Assembly: GCF_963678635.1 (NCBI RefSeq)
Contig: NC_087069.1
Span: forward strand, 14,232,660-14,296,659
Reading direction: 5' to 3'
Source of the DNA: Symsagittifera roscoffensis
Taxonomy: Eukaryota; Xenacoelomorpha; Acoela; Convolutidae
Length of the DNA stretch: 64,000 nt
The translations under genes and the position numbers were made by a program. Positions 49,827 to 58,087 of this stretch are shown in pieces. The notes beneath the pieces were generated by a model. The model did not search any database. It was not told the DNA's origin and saw only the letters and a program-made list of their open reading frames with translations. Within the stretch, counting starts at the first letter, position 1. Each line of letters begins with the position of its first letter.

Positions 49827-49850
49827 TTAAGTCCTTGAAACGTTGCTCTG

Positions 49851-50025
49851 ATTGGATACAACAACTTGAACAAAAATGAACATTGTTGTGATTGGAAACG
49901 ACAATGTGTAAAATGGAGCTTTGTTTCCAATTGGACACGAGTTTTCTATAAGAATTCCAAAAAAGGAAACTAAAATCTGATTGGACACGACTACAATCCA
50001 AATAAGGAAAATTCATTCTGATTGG
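49851..50025. promoter_or_regulatory. Array of five CCAAT boxes, about 40-bp spacing
   Basis: ATTGG (inverted CCAAT, the NF-Y core) occurs at 49851, 49891, 49930, 49980 and 50021, usually within TGATTGGAnACGA. Spacing is 40, 39, 50 and 41 bp. The array lies upstream of the gene at 50216 and is followed by a 52-bp direct repeat (TTCAACnTAACTACCG at 50085 and 50137). The role as promoter is inferred. Confidence 0.65.
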
Positions 50026-50215
50026 TTAAACCCACACATTCCAGTTGAAGGTACCCCTCTCTCTTAACTAAAAATCATTTTATTTTCAACTTAACTACCG
50101 TCAACTACCTCCTCTCTCAGCTCTAAATACAATAATTTCAACATAACTACCGGCAACTTTCTCCCTCTCAACTGTAAATCTTGTTTTTAATCATTTACTC
50201 AACTTATTGCTCAAA

Positions 50216-50671
50216 ATGATCTTCTCAGTACAAAACAACAACCTTATGTTCTCGGTGGAATTTTCGGCTGATTTAGTACAAATCCAAGTGCGAGAAACAG
50301 TTTGTGGAGTTTTTCTGGCACGAATGGACATCCCAATCCAAGTTTGGCATATGGTGGAAGTGATGCGAAGGGATTTCAACGAACATCATATAACGCAAGT
50401 ACCTCCTACAGAGAATCAACTTGGAGAAATGCAAATGATGGAGGAAGTGGCCGAGCATGTGGGAATGAACTACACCGAAATTCCTGACTCTAGATATGTA
50501 GCCCAACCATTCGACGATTTCCCCTTTCCTTGGGAAGAGGGATCTGTGGACAACCCAATCACCATCGAAGAGGATGCGGGGTTCTCTGAGCCAAGAACTC
50601 TAGTGATGGAGGCAAGACCAGCTTTGCGCTCCATTGGGAACTTGCAAAATTTTGACAACTCAGCTGCTTGA
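50216..50671 (+). CDS. Polinton acidic protein of unknown function
   Basis: 151 codons from ATG (AAAATGA) at 50216. The protein is acidic, with Glu/Asp-rich stretches (WEEGSVDNPITIEEDAGF), no signal peptide and no membrane span. I do not recognise it. Its own promoter region with a CCAAT array and a polyadenylation signal 18 bases past the stop suggest a monocistronic transcript. The left breakpoint of the 3,440-bp duplication falls within it, so its last two thirds are repeated in the chimeric frame at 53833-54111. Confidence 0.65.
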   Translation: MIFSVQNNNLMFSVEFSADLVQIQVRETVCGVFLARMDIPIQVWHMVEVMRRDFNEHHITQVPPTENQLGEMQMMEEVAEHVGMNYTEIPDSRYVAQPFDDFPFPWEEGSVDNPITIEEDAGFSEPRTLVMEARPALRSIGNLQNFDNSAA

Positions 50672-50688
50672 CAGCTCTTTGATTTGTA

Positions 50689-50694
50689 AATAAA
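50689..50694 (+). terminator. Polyadenylation signal
   Basis: AATAAA 18 bases after the stop of the acidic-protein gene; duplicated at 54129-54134 after the chimeric frame. Confidence 0.5.
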
Positions 50695-50879
50695 TTGGCT
50701 ACTGTCTTGTGCTTTGTAATTTAATTGTTTTAAATCTAGTAAATTTATTTTCAAGAGATAGGAACAAAGAAATCATAGAAAAGTTTATTAAGAAATTTCA
50801 ATGGTAAAAATTTGTTAAAAATGAAACTAATTATGCATCTGGTAAACACTTTTATAGTATTTTGTTAGAAAGATGGCAG

Positions 50880-51460
50880 AAAAATTAAACCAATTTTTGC
50901 AAGCATGTTAAAAACTTTACATTAATTTTTGCACCTCACAAAACTTTTCATAATTTGTTTTGCACACTTGTTAAAAAAATCAAAGAAAATCTCGCAAATT
51001 AAGAAAAATTTCATTAAATATTTTCGCATTTTTAAGAAAACTGAAAGAGAATTTTCTTGCACATTTAATAATTAAAGAAAATGAAAATCTTTGTTTTAAT
51101 TTTGATCATAAAAAAATCTCCTCTTTGCATGTATATTGATCAAAAATACTGGAAAAACAATGTATTAAGATAGGGAATAGCACTTAAAGTCAGCAATTAT
51201 GAAAAAATTTTAGCACTAATTTAACAAGTTTTTTACAATAAGATTTTGCAATTTTTGCATATGCATAAGAAAAAATAAGTTAGATTTTTGCATTTGTTTT
51301 CAAAAAAATCACGAAAAAACTTGCATCTAACACAAAATTTTGTTGAAAATTTTTGCACTTGTTGAAAAAACCAAAACAGTTTTTGCATCTTGTAAAAAAG
51401 TTTAATTAAATTTTTGCAAACGTGTTGAAAAAATCAAACCAAAATTTGCATCTTGCGAAA
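50880..51460. repeat. AT-rich spacer with repeated TTTTTGCA words
   Basis: Between the convergent ends of the acidic-protein gene and the 199-codon minus-strand gene, TTTTGCA or TTGCA words occur about fifteen times at irregular spacing, always in the same orientation. Repeated at 54320-54900. It contains one copy of the 19-mer TGTATTAAGATAGGGAATA (51161). No coding frame is seen. Confidence 0.55.
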
Positions 51461-51512
51461 AAACTCTTGATTTAAATAAAAAAAATTTGACAAGATTTTT
51501 ATTAACAAATAT

Positions 51513-52109
51513 TCAATTATTAATAGAAAAATTGATACGCTCACTATTTACGGTACCAAAACCATCAAGAAAACAATCAACAATTTTCAACAAGTCAGTC
51601 TCATACTTTGAGTTTTGAACTTTTCGAATCCTTTCCAAAAAAGCTGATCCAAGAGTCTGAGTGGACGCAAGCTTCTGAGCAGAACTGAGATAATGTCTTT
51701 TGAATTTTTTTCGCAGCAGTCGTTTCCTTGCAACACTGGGTAATTTTTTCGGTATTCTACATTTCAAGTTGTGTTCGACTGCACGATTCAATTGATTGAA
51801 AACTTCACTTTTTGATGAAATAATATTGAAATAAAATCTGTATTTGTATAAAGTATATATACAGTCAACAATTTGATAATTGAAATGATATTTATCTAAT
51901 CTTTGCAAAATCTGATCGAGCGATGATCCGATTAATACTAAGTGAAATTTGCAATTTTCCACTGGGCAAAATGATGAATGGTTAGATACACAGTAGTCTT
52001 GGGTAACAATAAATTTTTCATAAAAGTTTTCTGAGACAGAGATAAAAAGAGATTTTGCATTGTAGTCCGAATAAAAAGTGGGATATGCTTGACACATAGC
52101 AGATTCCAT
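51513..52109 (-). CDS. Polinton unassigned protein, copy 1
   Basis: 198 codons from the ATG at 52109 (the GTG before it is ignored). The N-terminal half has Cys/His residues (YCVSNHSSFCPVENCKFHLVL) that could bind metal; the C-terminal half is basic (RKRLLRKKFKRHYLSS). I do not recognise the family. The FHLVL segment faintly recalls the metal-binding strand of HUH nucleases, but a second His is missing, so I do not make that call. It is transcribed away from 52348 across a shared promoter. Confidence 0.6.
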   Translation of the reverse strand: MESAMCQAYPTFYSDYNAKSLFISVSENFYEKFIVTQDYCVSNHSSFCPVENCKFHLVLIGSSLDQILQRLDKYHFNYQIVDCIYTLYKYRFYFNIISSKSEVFNQLNRAVEHNLKCRIPKKLPSVARKRLLRKKFKRHYLSSAQKLASTQTLGSAFLERIRKVQNSKYETDLLKIVDCFLDGFGTVNSERINFSINN

Positions 52110-52151
52110 CACCGATTACTTGTTCAAAATGAATTTTATCTATATTGAATT

Positions 52152-52282
52152 GCTTATATAGTAGTTCCATCACCTACGCAATGTCCATATTTGGATCATC
52201 ACCTACTCATTATTCCATATAAGGTAATAATACCTTATATGGATTGTACAGTGAGTCATCTAGATTTCCTAATTTCTATAAA
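52152..52282. promoter_or_regulatory. Bidirectional promoter with CArG palindrome and AP-1 site, copy 1
   Basis: TATA boxes point outward on both sides: CTATATAAGC (minus, 52152-52161) and TATAAA (plus, 52277-52282). Between them are CCATATTTGG (52185-52194), CCATATAAGG (52215-52224) and CCTTATATGG (52233-52242), all fitting CC(A/T)6GG. The last two are arms of a perfect 12-bp inverted repeat with a 4-base loop. TGAGTCA, the AP-1 consensus, lies at 52252-52258. ACGCAAT stands just before the first CArG box, as in the polymerase promoter array. Confidence 0.7.
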
Positions 52283-52347
52283 TTTACAAATATCATTATT
52301 TTGAAATATCTACTACTGATCAGTTGGTTCTGAATTTTAAATCAAAA

Positions 52348-52908
52348 ATGTATTCACGAAAAGATATCCTTCCCAACTATATTGAGTTTGCTAAGAACCA
52401 AAAAAGGATTGGGAGATTTTCTTGGTCCCAAAAACCCTACAACGGAAAAATTTACTTTGAACCTTGCTTCCAATTGCTAAAGAAAAATGAATCTGGACAA
52501 ATCGAAAAAACTCAGCAAGTCTATCTTGGTGAAAAAGAAGGGGAAAGGATATCAGCAATACGGAATACTGTTTTTCACGATGCTGAAAACCTTGGACTCG
52601 TTCCTGTATTGGAACCCTATTCTGACAAAGACTCAACCATGGAGCAGGAACTTGCGAACTGTCATGCGGTGTATGACGTAGCAACATACAAGAAGAGAAG
52701 GGTGTGTGCCACAATCAAGAAGTACAGTGTGAACAAGCCACCCTACATTCAGATTCGACTCTTCACTGCAAAGGAGAACGAAGTTTTGAAGCAAGTAGCC
52801 TATGTCAACTATACTTTGAACGAATTCAATTCAAAGAACTTGCCCAAGTCTTGGGAGATTTTTTGTTTGTTGAGAACTGTAATGTTCAATAATTTTGTTG
52901 TTGAGTGA
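52348..52908 (+). CDS. Polinton unassigned protein, copy 1
   Basis: 186 codons from the ATG at 52348, 66 bases after a TATA box. It is a soluble, basic protein with aromatic-rich strands (FSWSQKPYNGKIYFEPCFQ and RRVCATIKKYSVNKPPYIQIRLF). The alternating strand pattern would suit a small beta-rich DNA-binding fold, but no family is recognised. Divergent from 51513-52109. Confidence 0.65.
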   Translation: MYSRKDILPNYIEFAKNQKRIGRFSWSQKPYNGKIYFEPCFQLLKKNESGQIEKTQQVYLGEKEGERISAIRNTVFHDAENLGLVPVLEPYSDKDSTMEQELANCHAVYDVATYKKRRVCATIKKYSVNKPPYIQIRLFTAKENEVLKQVAYVNYTLNEFNSKNLPKSWEIFCLLRTVMFNNFVVE

Positions 52909-52981
52909 TGTTATTATAGTAATGTAATTCAAATATTCATCTTCTTGAATCGTTTTTTAAAACTTCTTTGAGCTGAGCAGT

Positions 52982-53410
52982 ATGAGTTGGAACATTGGTG
53001 TTTCCAGAAATCTTGTTTTAAAGCTTCAAAATAAATTGGGACTTTTTCATATCGTCCTACAAGAAAAGTCCCAGAAATTTTCACTAACAAATTTGGAATC
53101 TCATAGTTTACCCAAATTGCAAGATTTGGATACAGAATAACAAATTTCTCAATTTGAGTGGACTTTGCATAATGGAAGACGAAAAATTTTTCTAAGTTAT
53201 CGTTCAGATATTTAAAAAATAGATATTATAGAGTATCGTAGAAAAGGAAACACTTGGAAGAACAATCAGAATTTTCAGTTGGAAAAAAAAGAGTATGATA
53301 ATTTGGTTGATTTTATCCCCTCAGTTTTGTCTTATGTAGAAACATTTAAAAAAACTTGTATCATTATTGATGAATGCACTGTAGAAAATGAACGTTCAGA
53401 AATTGACTGA
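52982..53410 (+). pseudogene. Possible PC4-like ssDNA-binding protein, copy 1
   Basis: One frame of about 142 codons from ATG 52982, broken by TAA at 53138-53140 and a second TAA near 53213. The second half runs GRRKIFLSYRSD, IDIIEYRRKGNTW, then QLEKKEYDNLVDF: three or four strands followed by a helix. That order and spacing resemble the PC4/p15 single-stranded DNA-binding fold. This is a structural guess, not a firm match. Both stops are present in the second copy as well, so the gene was dead before the duplication. Confidence 0.4.
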
Positions 53411-53558
53411 AGTTCTCAGAAGTTTTGATTTGATAAAGCATGACTTTTCATCAAATACAAAAAGAAAAAATTACTTTCTTTGTACCTGTATTGTTTTGGA
53501 CCCAAACATAAATTTGAAAGAAATGGACCAAAATTTTTCCTTTTGGGGGTCGTATTGA
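53388..53558 (+). CDS. Small unassigned frame, copy 1
   Basis: A 56-codon frame from ATG 53388, overlapping the end of the previous frame by 23 bases. It contains a short Cys pair (FLCTCIVLD) and no membrane span. It may be a fragment of a larger gene whose frame has shifted into the next one. Low confidence as a gene. Confidence 0.3.
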   Translation: MNVQKLTEVLRSFDLIKHDFSSNTKRKNYFLCTCIVLDPNINLKEMDQNFSFWGSY

Positions 53559-53793
53559 ATATGGAAATTCTTGTATGGATTACTTTTTTGCAAATTCAAA
53601 AATTTTCAGACTTCATGCAATTTTACATGATGCAGCTGGATCTGTGAATTCTACTACTTATAAGGGACCTGGTTATTGTTATGTTTTTCCTAGATTTCCA
53701 AGTTCTTGTTTTCTTGGTCACGTGACTGGATTAATCTTCTGTTTATATGTTAAAATTTTTGCTTCATCAGTATATGCATTGTTCGATTGTTAG
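53518..53793 (+). pseudogene. Conserved Polinton Cys-containing protein, copy 1
   Basis: An open stretch from 53518 leads into GRIEYGNSCMDYFFANS, LHDAAG and a GPGYCYVFPRFPSSCFLGH signature, then a hydrophobic segment (VTGLIFCLYVKIFASSVYALF). I recall such a protein as recurrent in animal Polintons; its function is unknown. There is no good start: the frame opens after a stop at 53515-53517 and its first ATG (53575) is inside the conserved part, so the 5' end is probably frameshifted. In this copy a TAG ends it at 53793; the second copy reads two codons further. Confidence 0.5.
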
Positions 53794-53832
53794 TTATTCT
53801 AACAAAAATTTTCAGCGAAAACAGTTACCATC

Positions 53833-54111
53833 ATGAGTCTAGTTGTTTTGGATATTGAGTGTATTGAAATGCTAATGATGGAGGAAGTGGCCGAGCATGT
53901 GGGAATGAACTACACCGAAATTCCTGACTCTAGATATGTAGCCCAACCATTCGACGATTTCCTCTTTCCTTGGGAAGAGGGATCTGTGGACAACCCAATC
54001 ACCATCGAAGAGGATGCGGGGTTCTCTGAGCCAAGAACTCTAGTGATGGAGGCAAGACCAGCTTTGCGCTCCATTGGGAACTTGCAAAATTTTGACAACT
54101 CAGCTGCTTGA
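53833..54111 (+). CDS. Chimeric frame made at the duplication joint
   Basis: The first dozen codons (MSLVVLDIECIE) come from the nuclease-like gene. At about 53870 the frame joins, by microhomology and in frame, to the C-terminal two thirds of the acidic protein (MMEEVAEHVGMNY...). This makes a 92-codon frame with its own ATG in good context and a polyadenylation signal after the stop. It is a by-product of the tandem duplication; whether it is expressed is unknown. Confidence 0.7.
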   Translation: MSLVVLDIECIEMLMMEEVAEHVGMNYTEIPDSRYVAQPFDDFLFPWEEGSVDNPITIEEDAGFSEPRTLVMEARPALRSIGNLQNFDNSAA

Positions 54112-54952
54112 CAGCTCTTTGATTTGTAAATAAATTGGCTACTGTCTTGTGCTTTGTAATTTAATTGTTTTAAATCTAGTAAATTTATTTTCAAGAGATA
54201 GGAACAAAGAAATCATAGAAAAGTTTATTAAGAAATTTCAATGGTAAAAATTTGTTAAAAATGAAACTAATTATGCATCTGGTAAACACTTTTATAGTAT
54301 TTTGTTAGAAAGATGGCAGAAAAATTAAACCAATTTTTGCAAGCATGTTAAAAACTTTACATTAATTTTTGCACCTCACAAAACTTTTCATAATTTGTTT
54401 TGCACACTTGTTAAAAAAATCAAAGAAAATCTCGCAAATTAAGAAAAATTTCATTAAATATTTTCGCATTTTTAAGAAAACTGAAAGAGAATTTTCTTGC
54501 ACATTTAATAATTAAAGAAAATGAAAATCTTTGTTTTAATTTTGATCATAAAAAAATCTCCTCTTTGCATGTATATTGATCAAAAATACTGGAAAAACAA
54601 TGTATTAAGATAGGGAATAGCACTCAAAGTCAGCAATGATGAAAAAATTTTAGCACTAATTTAACAAGTTTTTTACAATAACATTTTGCAATTTTTGCAT
54701 ATGCATAAGAAAAAATAAGTTAGATTTTTGCATTTGTTTTCAAAAAAATCACGAAAAAACTTGCATCTAACACAAAATTTTGTTGAAAATTTTTGCACTT
54801 GTTGAAAAAACCAAAACAGTTTTTGCATCTTGTAAAAAAGTTTAATTAAATTTTTGCAAACGTGTTGAAAAAATCAAACCAAAATTTGCATCTTGCGAAA
54901 AAACTCTTGATTTAAATAAAAAAAATTTGACAAGATTTTTATTAACAAATAT

Positions 54953-55549
54953 TCAATTATTAATAGAAAAATTGATACGCTCACTATTTACGGTACCAAA
55001 ACCATCAAGAAAACAATCAACAATTTTCAACAAGTCAGTCTCATACTTTGAGTTTTGAACTTTTCGAATCCTTTCCAAAAAAGCTGATCCAAGAGTCTGA
55101 GTGGACGCAAGCTTCTGAGCAGAACTGAGATAATGTCTTTTGAATTTTTTTCGCAGCAGTCGTTTCCTTGCAACACTGGGTAATTTTTTCGGTATTCTAC
55201 ATTTCAAGTTGTGTTCGACTGCACGATTCAATTGATTGAAAACTTCACTTTTTGATGAAATAATATTGAAATAAAATCTGTATTTGTATAAAGTATATAT
55301 ACAGTCAACAATTTGATAATTGAAATGATATTTATCTAATCTTTGCAAAATCTGATCGAGCGATGATCCGATTAATACTAAGTGAAATTTGCAATTTTCC
55401 ACTGGGCAAAATGATGAATGGTTAGATACACAGTAGTCTTGGGTAACAATAAATTTTTCATAAAAGTTTTCTGAGACAGAGATAAAAAGAGATTTTGCAT
55501 TGTAGTCCGAATAAAAAGTGGAATATGCTTGACACATAGCAGATTCCAT
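54953..55549 (-). CDS. Polinton unassigned protein, copy 2
   Basis: Second copy of the 51513-52109 gene, offset 3,440 bp. One amino-acid change (Pro to Ser near the N-terminus) is seen. Confidence 0.6.
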   Translation of the reverse strand: MESAMCQAYSTFYSDYNAKSLFISVSENFYEKFIVTQDYCVSNHSSFCPVENCKFHLVLIGSSLDQILQRLDKYHFNYQIVDCIYTLYKYRFYFNIISSKSEVFNQLNRAVEHNLKCRIPKKLPSVARKRLLRKKFKRHYLSSAQKLASTQTLGSAFLERIRKVQNSKYETDLLKIVDCFLDGFGTVNSERINFSINN

Positions 55550-55591
55550 CACCGATTACTTGTTCAAAATGAATTTTATCTATATTGAATT

Positions 55592-55722
55592 GCTTATATA
55601 GTAGTTCCATCACCTACGCAATGTCCATATTTGGATCATCACCTACTCATTATTCCATATAAGGTAATAATACCTTATATGGATTGTACAGTGAGTCATC
55701 TAGATTTCCTAATTTCTATAAA
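55592..55722. promoter_or_regulatory. Bidirectional CArG/AP-1 promoter, copy 2
   Basis: Copy of 52152-52282; CArG boxes at 55625, 55655 and 55673, AP-1 site at 55692. No base change was noticed in these sites. Confidence 0.7.
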
Positions 55723-55787
55723 TTTACAAATATCATTATTTTGAAATATCTACTACTGATCAGTTGGTTCTGAATTTTAAATCAAAA

Positions 55788-56348
55788 ATGTATTCACGAA
55801 AAGATATCCTTCCCGACTATATTGAATTTGCTAAGAACCAAAAAAGGATTGGGAGATTTTCTTGGTCCCAAAAACCCTACAACGGAAAAATTTACTTTGA
55901 ACCTTGCTTCCAATTGCTAAAGAAAAATGAATCTGGACAAATCGAAAAAACTCAGCAAGTCTATCTTGGTGAAAAAGAAGGGGAAAGGATATCAGCAATA
56001 CGGAATACTGTTTTTCACGATGCTGAAAACCTTGGACTCGTTCCTGTATTGGAACCCTATTCTGACAAAGACTCAACCATGGAGCAGGAACTTGCGAACT
56101 GTCATGCGGTGTATGACGTAGCAACATACAAGAAGAGAAGGGTGTGTGCCACAATCAAGAAGTACAGTGTGAACAAGCCACCCTACATTCAGATTCGACT
56201 CTTCACTGCAAAGGAGAACGAAGTTTTGAAGCAAGTAGCCTATGTCAACTATACTTTGAACGAATTCAATTCAAAGAACTTGCCCAAGTCTTGGGAGATT
56301 TTTTGTTTGTTGAGAACTGTAATGTTCAATAATTTTGTTGTTGAGTGA
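55788..56348 (+). CDS. Polinton unassigned protein, copy 2
   Basis: Second copy of the 52348-52908 gene; one residue differs near the start (Asn to Asp). Confidence 0.65.
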   Translation: MYSRKDILPDYIEFAKNQKRIGRFSWSQKPYNGKIYFEPCFQLLKKNESGQIEKTQQVYLGEKEGERISAIRNTVFHDAENLGLVPVLEPYSDKDSTMEQELANCHAVYDVATYKKRRVCATIKKYSVNKPPYIQIRLFTAKENEVLKQVAYVNYTLNEFNSKNLPKSWEIFCLLRTVMFNNFVVE

Positions 56349-56421
56349 TGTTATTATAGTAATGTAATTCAAATATTCATCTTCTTGAATCGTTTTTTAA
56401 AACTTCTTTGAGCTGAGCAGT

Positions 56422-56850
56422 ATGAGTTGGAACATTGGTGTTTCCAGAAATCTTGTTTTAAAGCTTCAAAATAAATTGGGACTTTTTCATATCGTCCTAC
56501 AAGAAAAGTCCCAGAAATTTTCACTAACAAATTTGGAATCTCATAGTTTACCCAAATTGCAAGATTTGGATACAGAATAACAAATTTCTCAATTTGAGTG
56601 GACTTTGCATAATGGAAGACGAAAAATTTTTCTAAGTTATCGTTCAGATATTTAAAAAATAGATATTATAGAGTATCGTAGAAAAGGAAACACTTGGAAG
56701 AACAATCAGAATTTTCAGTTGGAAAAAAAAGAGTATGATAATTTGGTTGATTTTATCCCCTCAGTTTTGTCTTATGTAGAAACATTTAAAAAAACTTGTA
56801 CCATTATTGATGAATGCACTGTAGAAAATGAACGTTCAGAAATTGACTGA
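56422..56850 (+). pseudogene. Possible PC4-like protein, copy 2
   Basis: Second copy of 52982-53410 with the same two TAA codons and one Ile-to-Thr change. Confidence 0.4.
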
Positions 56851-56957
56851 AGTTCTCAGAAGTTTTGATTTGATAAAGCATGACTTTTCATCAAATACAA
56901 AAAGAAAAAATTACTTTCTTTGTACCTGTATTGTTTTGGACCCAAACATAAATTTGA

Positions 56958-57242
56958 AAGAAATGGACCAAAATTTTTCCTTTTGGGGGTCTTATTGAAT
57001 ATGGAAATTCTTGTATGGATTACTTTTTTGCAAATTCAAAAATTTTCAGACTTCATGCAATTTTACATGATGCAGCTGGATCTGTGAATTCTACTACTTA
57101 TAAGGGACCTGGTTATTGTTATGTTTTTCCTAGATTTCCAAGTTCTTGTTTTCTTGGTCACGTGACTGGATTAATCTTCTGTTTATATGTTAAAATTTTT
57201 GCTTCATCAGTATATGCATTGTTCGATTGTAAGTTATTCTAA
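56958..57242 (+). pseudogene. Conserved Polinton Cys-containing protein, copy 2
   Basis: Second copy of 53518-53793, again without a proper start. It differs at the 3' end (TGTAAG for TGTTAG), so the frame runs two codons further to 57242. Confidence 0.5.
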
Positions 57243-57272
57243 CAAAAATTTTCAGCGAAAACAGTTACCATC

Positions 57273-57743
57273 ATGAGTCTAGTTGTTTTGGATATTGAGT
57301 GTATTGAAAACGAAATAGTTAAAGAGTTAGGAGTTTATCAAAATGGACAAACTGTGGGATATTCCTTTCTTCCTCCCAAAAAATTCAAAGCTACATCTCA
57401 GTCTGCTTGGTGTACGAAGCATCTTCATGGAATCAATTGGAACAGTAGCCATGAAAAATAAACTGAACTTGAAAAAATATTGAAAAAACTAAAAGCTCCA
57501 GAAACGGAGTTTTTTGCAAAAGGTTATGAAAAATGTAAAATTCTGTCAGAAATTTTGGAAACAAAGGTTACAAACTTGGATGACTACGCATGTCCAAAAG
57601 TTCAGAATTTGATTTTCAAAGATGAAGAATATGATTGGAGGTGTAGCAACTACCCATTTCGTCATGCAAATACTCTTCACTGTGCAGAAAGAAAAGCATT
57701 TGCATACGGAACATGGACTCGATGTTTTTTTAATAAATTGTAA
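57273..57743 (+). pseudogene. Conserved Polinton nuclease-like protein, one nonsense codon
   Basis: A single frame of about 156 codons from ATG 57273 with one TAA at 57459-57461. The start VVLDIECIE has the Asp-x-Glu spacing of the first motif of DEDD exonucleases. Later come GYSFLPPKKFK, WCTKHLHGI, a DYACPKVQ stretch and a Cys/His cluster (CSNYPFRHANTLHCAERKA). I recall this protein as widespread in animal Polintons and related integrated elements; a nuclease role is plausible but not shown. It is the intact-length parent of the chimeric frame at 53833. Confidence 0.6.
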
Positions 57744-57823
57744 ATTACCTTAATAATTTTGTATTATCGTGTTTTTGAAATTTAAATGTTAGTCATTATC
57801 AATTTTTTCATTCCAGAGTTGAG

Positions 57824-58087
57824 ATGGTTGATGAATGTGACAAGCAATTAAATTTAGGAAATTTTGTTTTTGATGAGGAGAATCATGAACGAAAATCTTG
57901 GAAGTTTTTTGGACGTACGTGTAATAGATCTCTTTTAGTGTTTATGTGCCAATTTTTTGTCATAGTTTTAATACTAGCATGTGCAATCGATCGAATAATG
58001 TTATCCACTACATGTGAAGAAACAACTGTTTGGGTAGCAATTTTATCAAGTACAGTCGGTTATATTTTACCTTCTCCAAAGCTATGA
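57824..58087 (+). CDS. Conserved Polinton two-TM membrane protein
   Basis: 87 codons, unbroken. A hydrophilic head (MVDECDKQLNLGNFVFDEEN) with FFGRTCNRS leads to a first span (LLVFMCQFFVIVLILACAI), a short loop (MLSTTCEETT) and a second span (WVAILSSTVGYILP). I recall this layout, ending in GYxLPxPxL, from small membrane proteins of animal Polintons, probably virion-membrane or assembly factors. The stop overlaps the ATPase ATG (ATGA). It is one of the few core genes without a break. Confidence 0.65.
   Translation: MVDECDKQLNLGNFVFDEENHERKSWKFFGRTCNRSLLVFMCQFFVIVLILACAIDRIMLSTTCEETTVWVAILSSTVGYILPSPKL

Larger units (their letters stand above)
50434..57313 (+). repeat. 3,440-bp tandem duplication inside the Polinton
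   Basis: Two units, about 50434-53873 and 53874-57313, differ by only a handful of substitutions. The join has microhomology: GAAATGCnAATGATGG occurs at both breakpoints. Unit 1 starts inside the acidic-protein gene; unit 2 ends inside the nuclease-like gene. Very low divergence next to heavily mutated flanking genes implies a recent event, or an assembly artefact. Confidence 0.9.

Noticed and set aside
51513-52109. HUH endonuclease or parvovirus-type Rep
   Set aside because: Only one His in the candidate metal motif and no second motif.
53788-53830. GTAAGT...CTAAC...TTTTCAG pattern (27 bases in the second copy at 57229-57256) that looks like a mini-intron
   Set aside because: Too short for an animal spliceosomal intron. 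A similar pattern occurs inside clearly coding integrase sequence (59447-59472), so it is probably chance.
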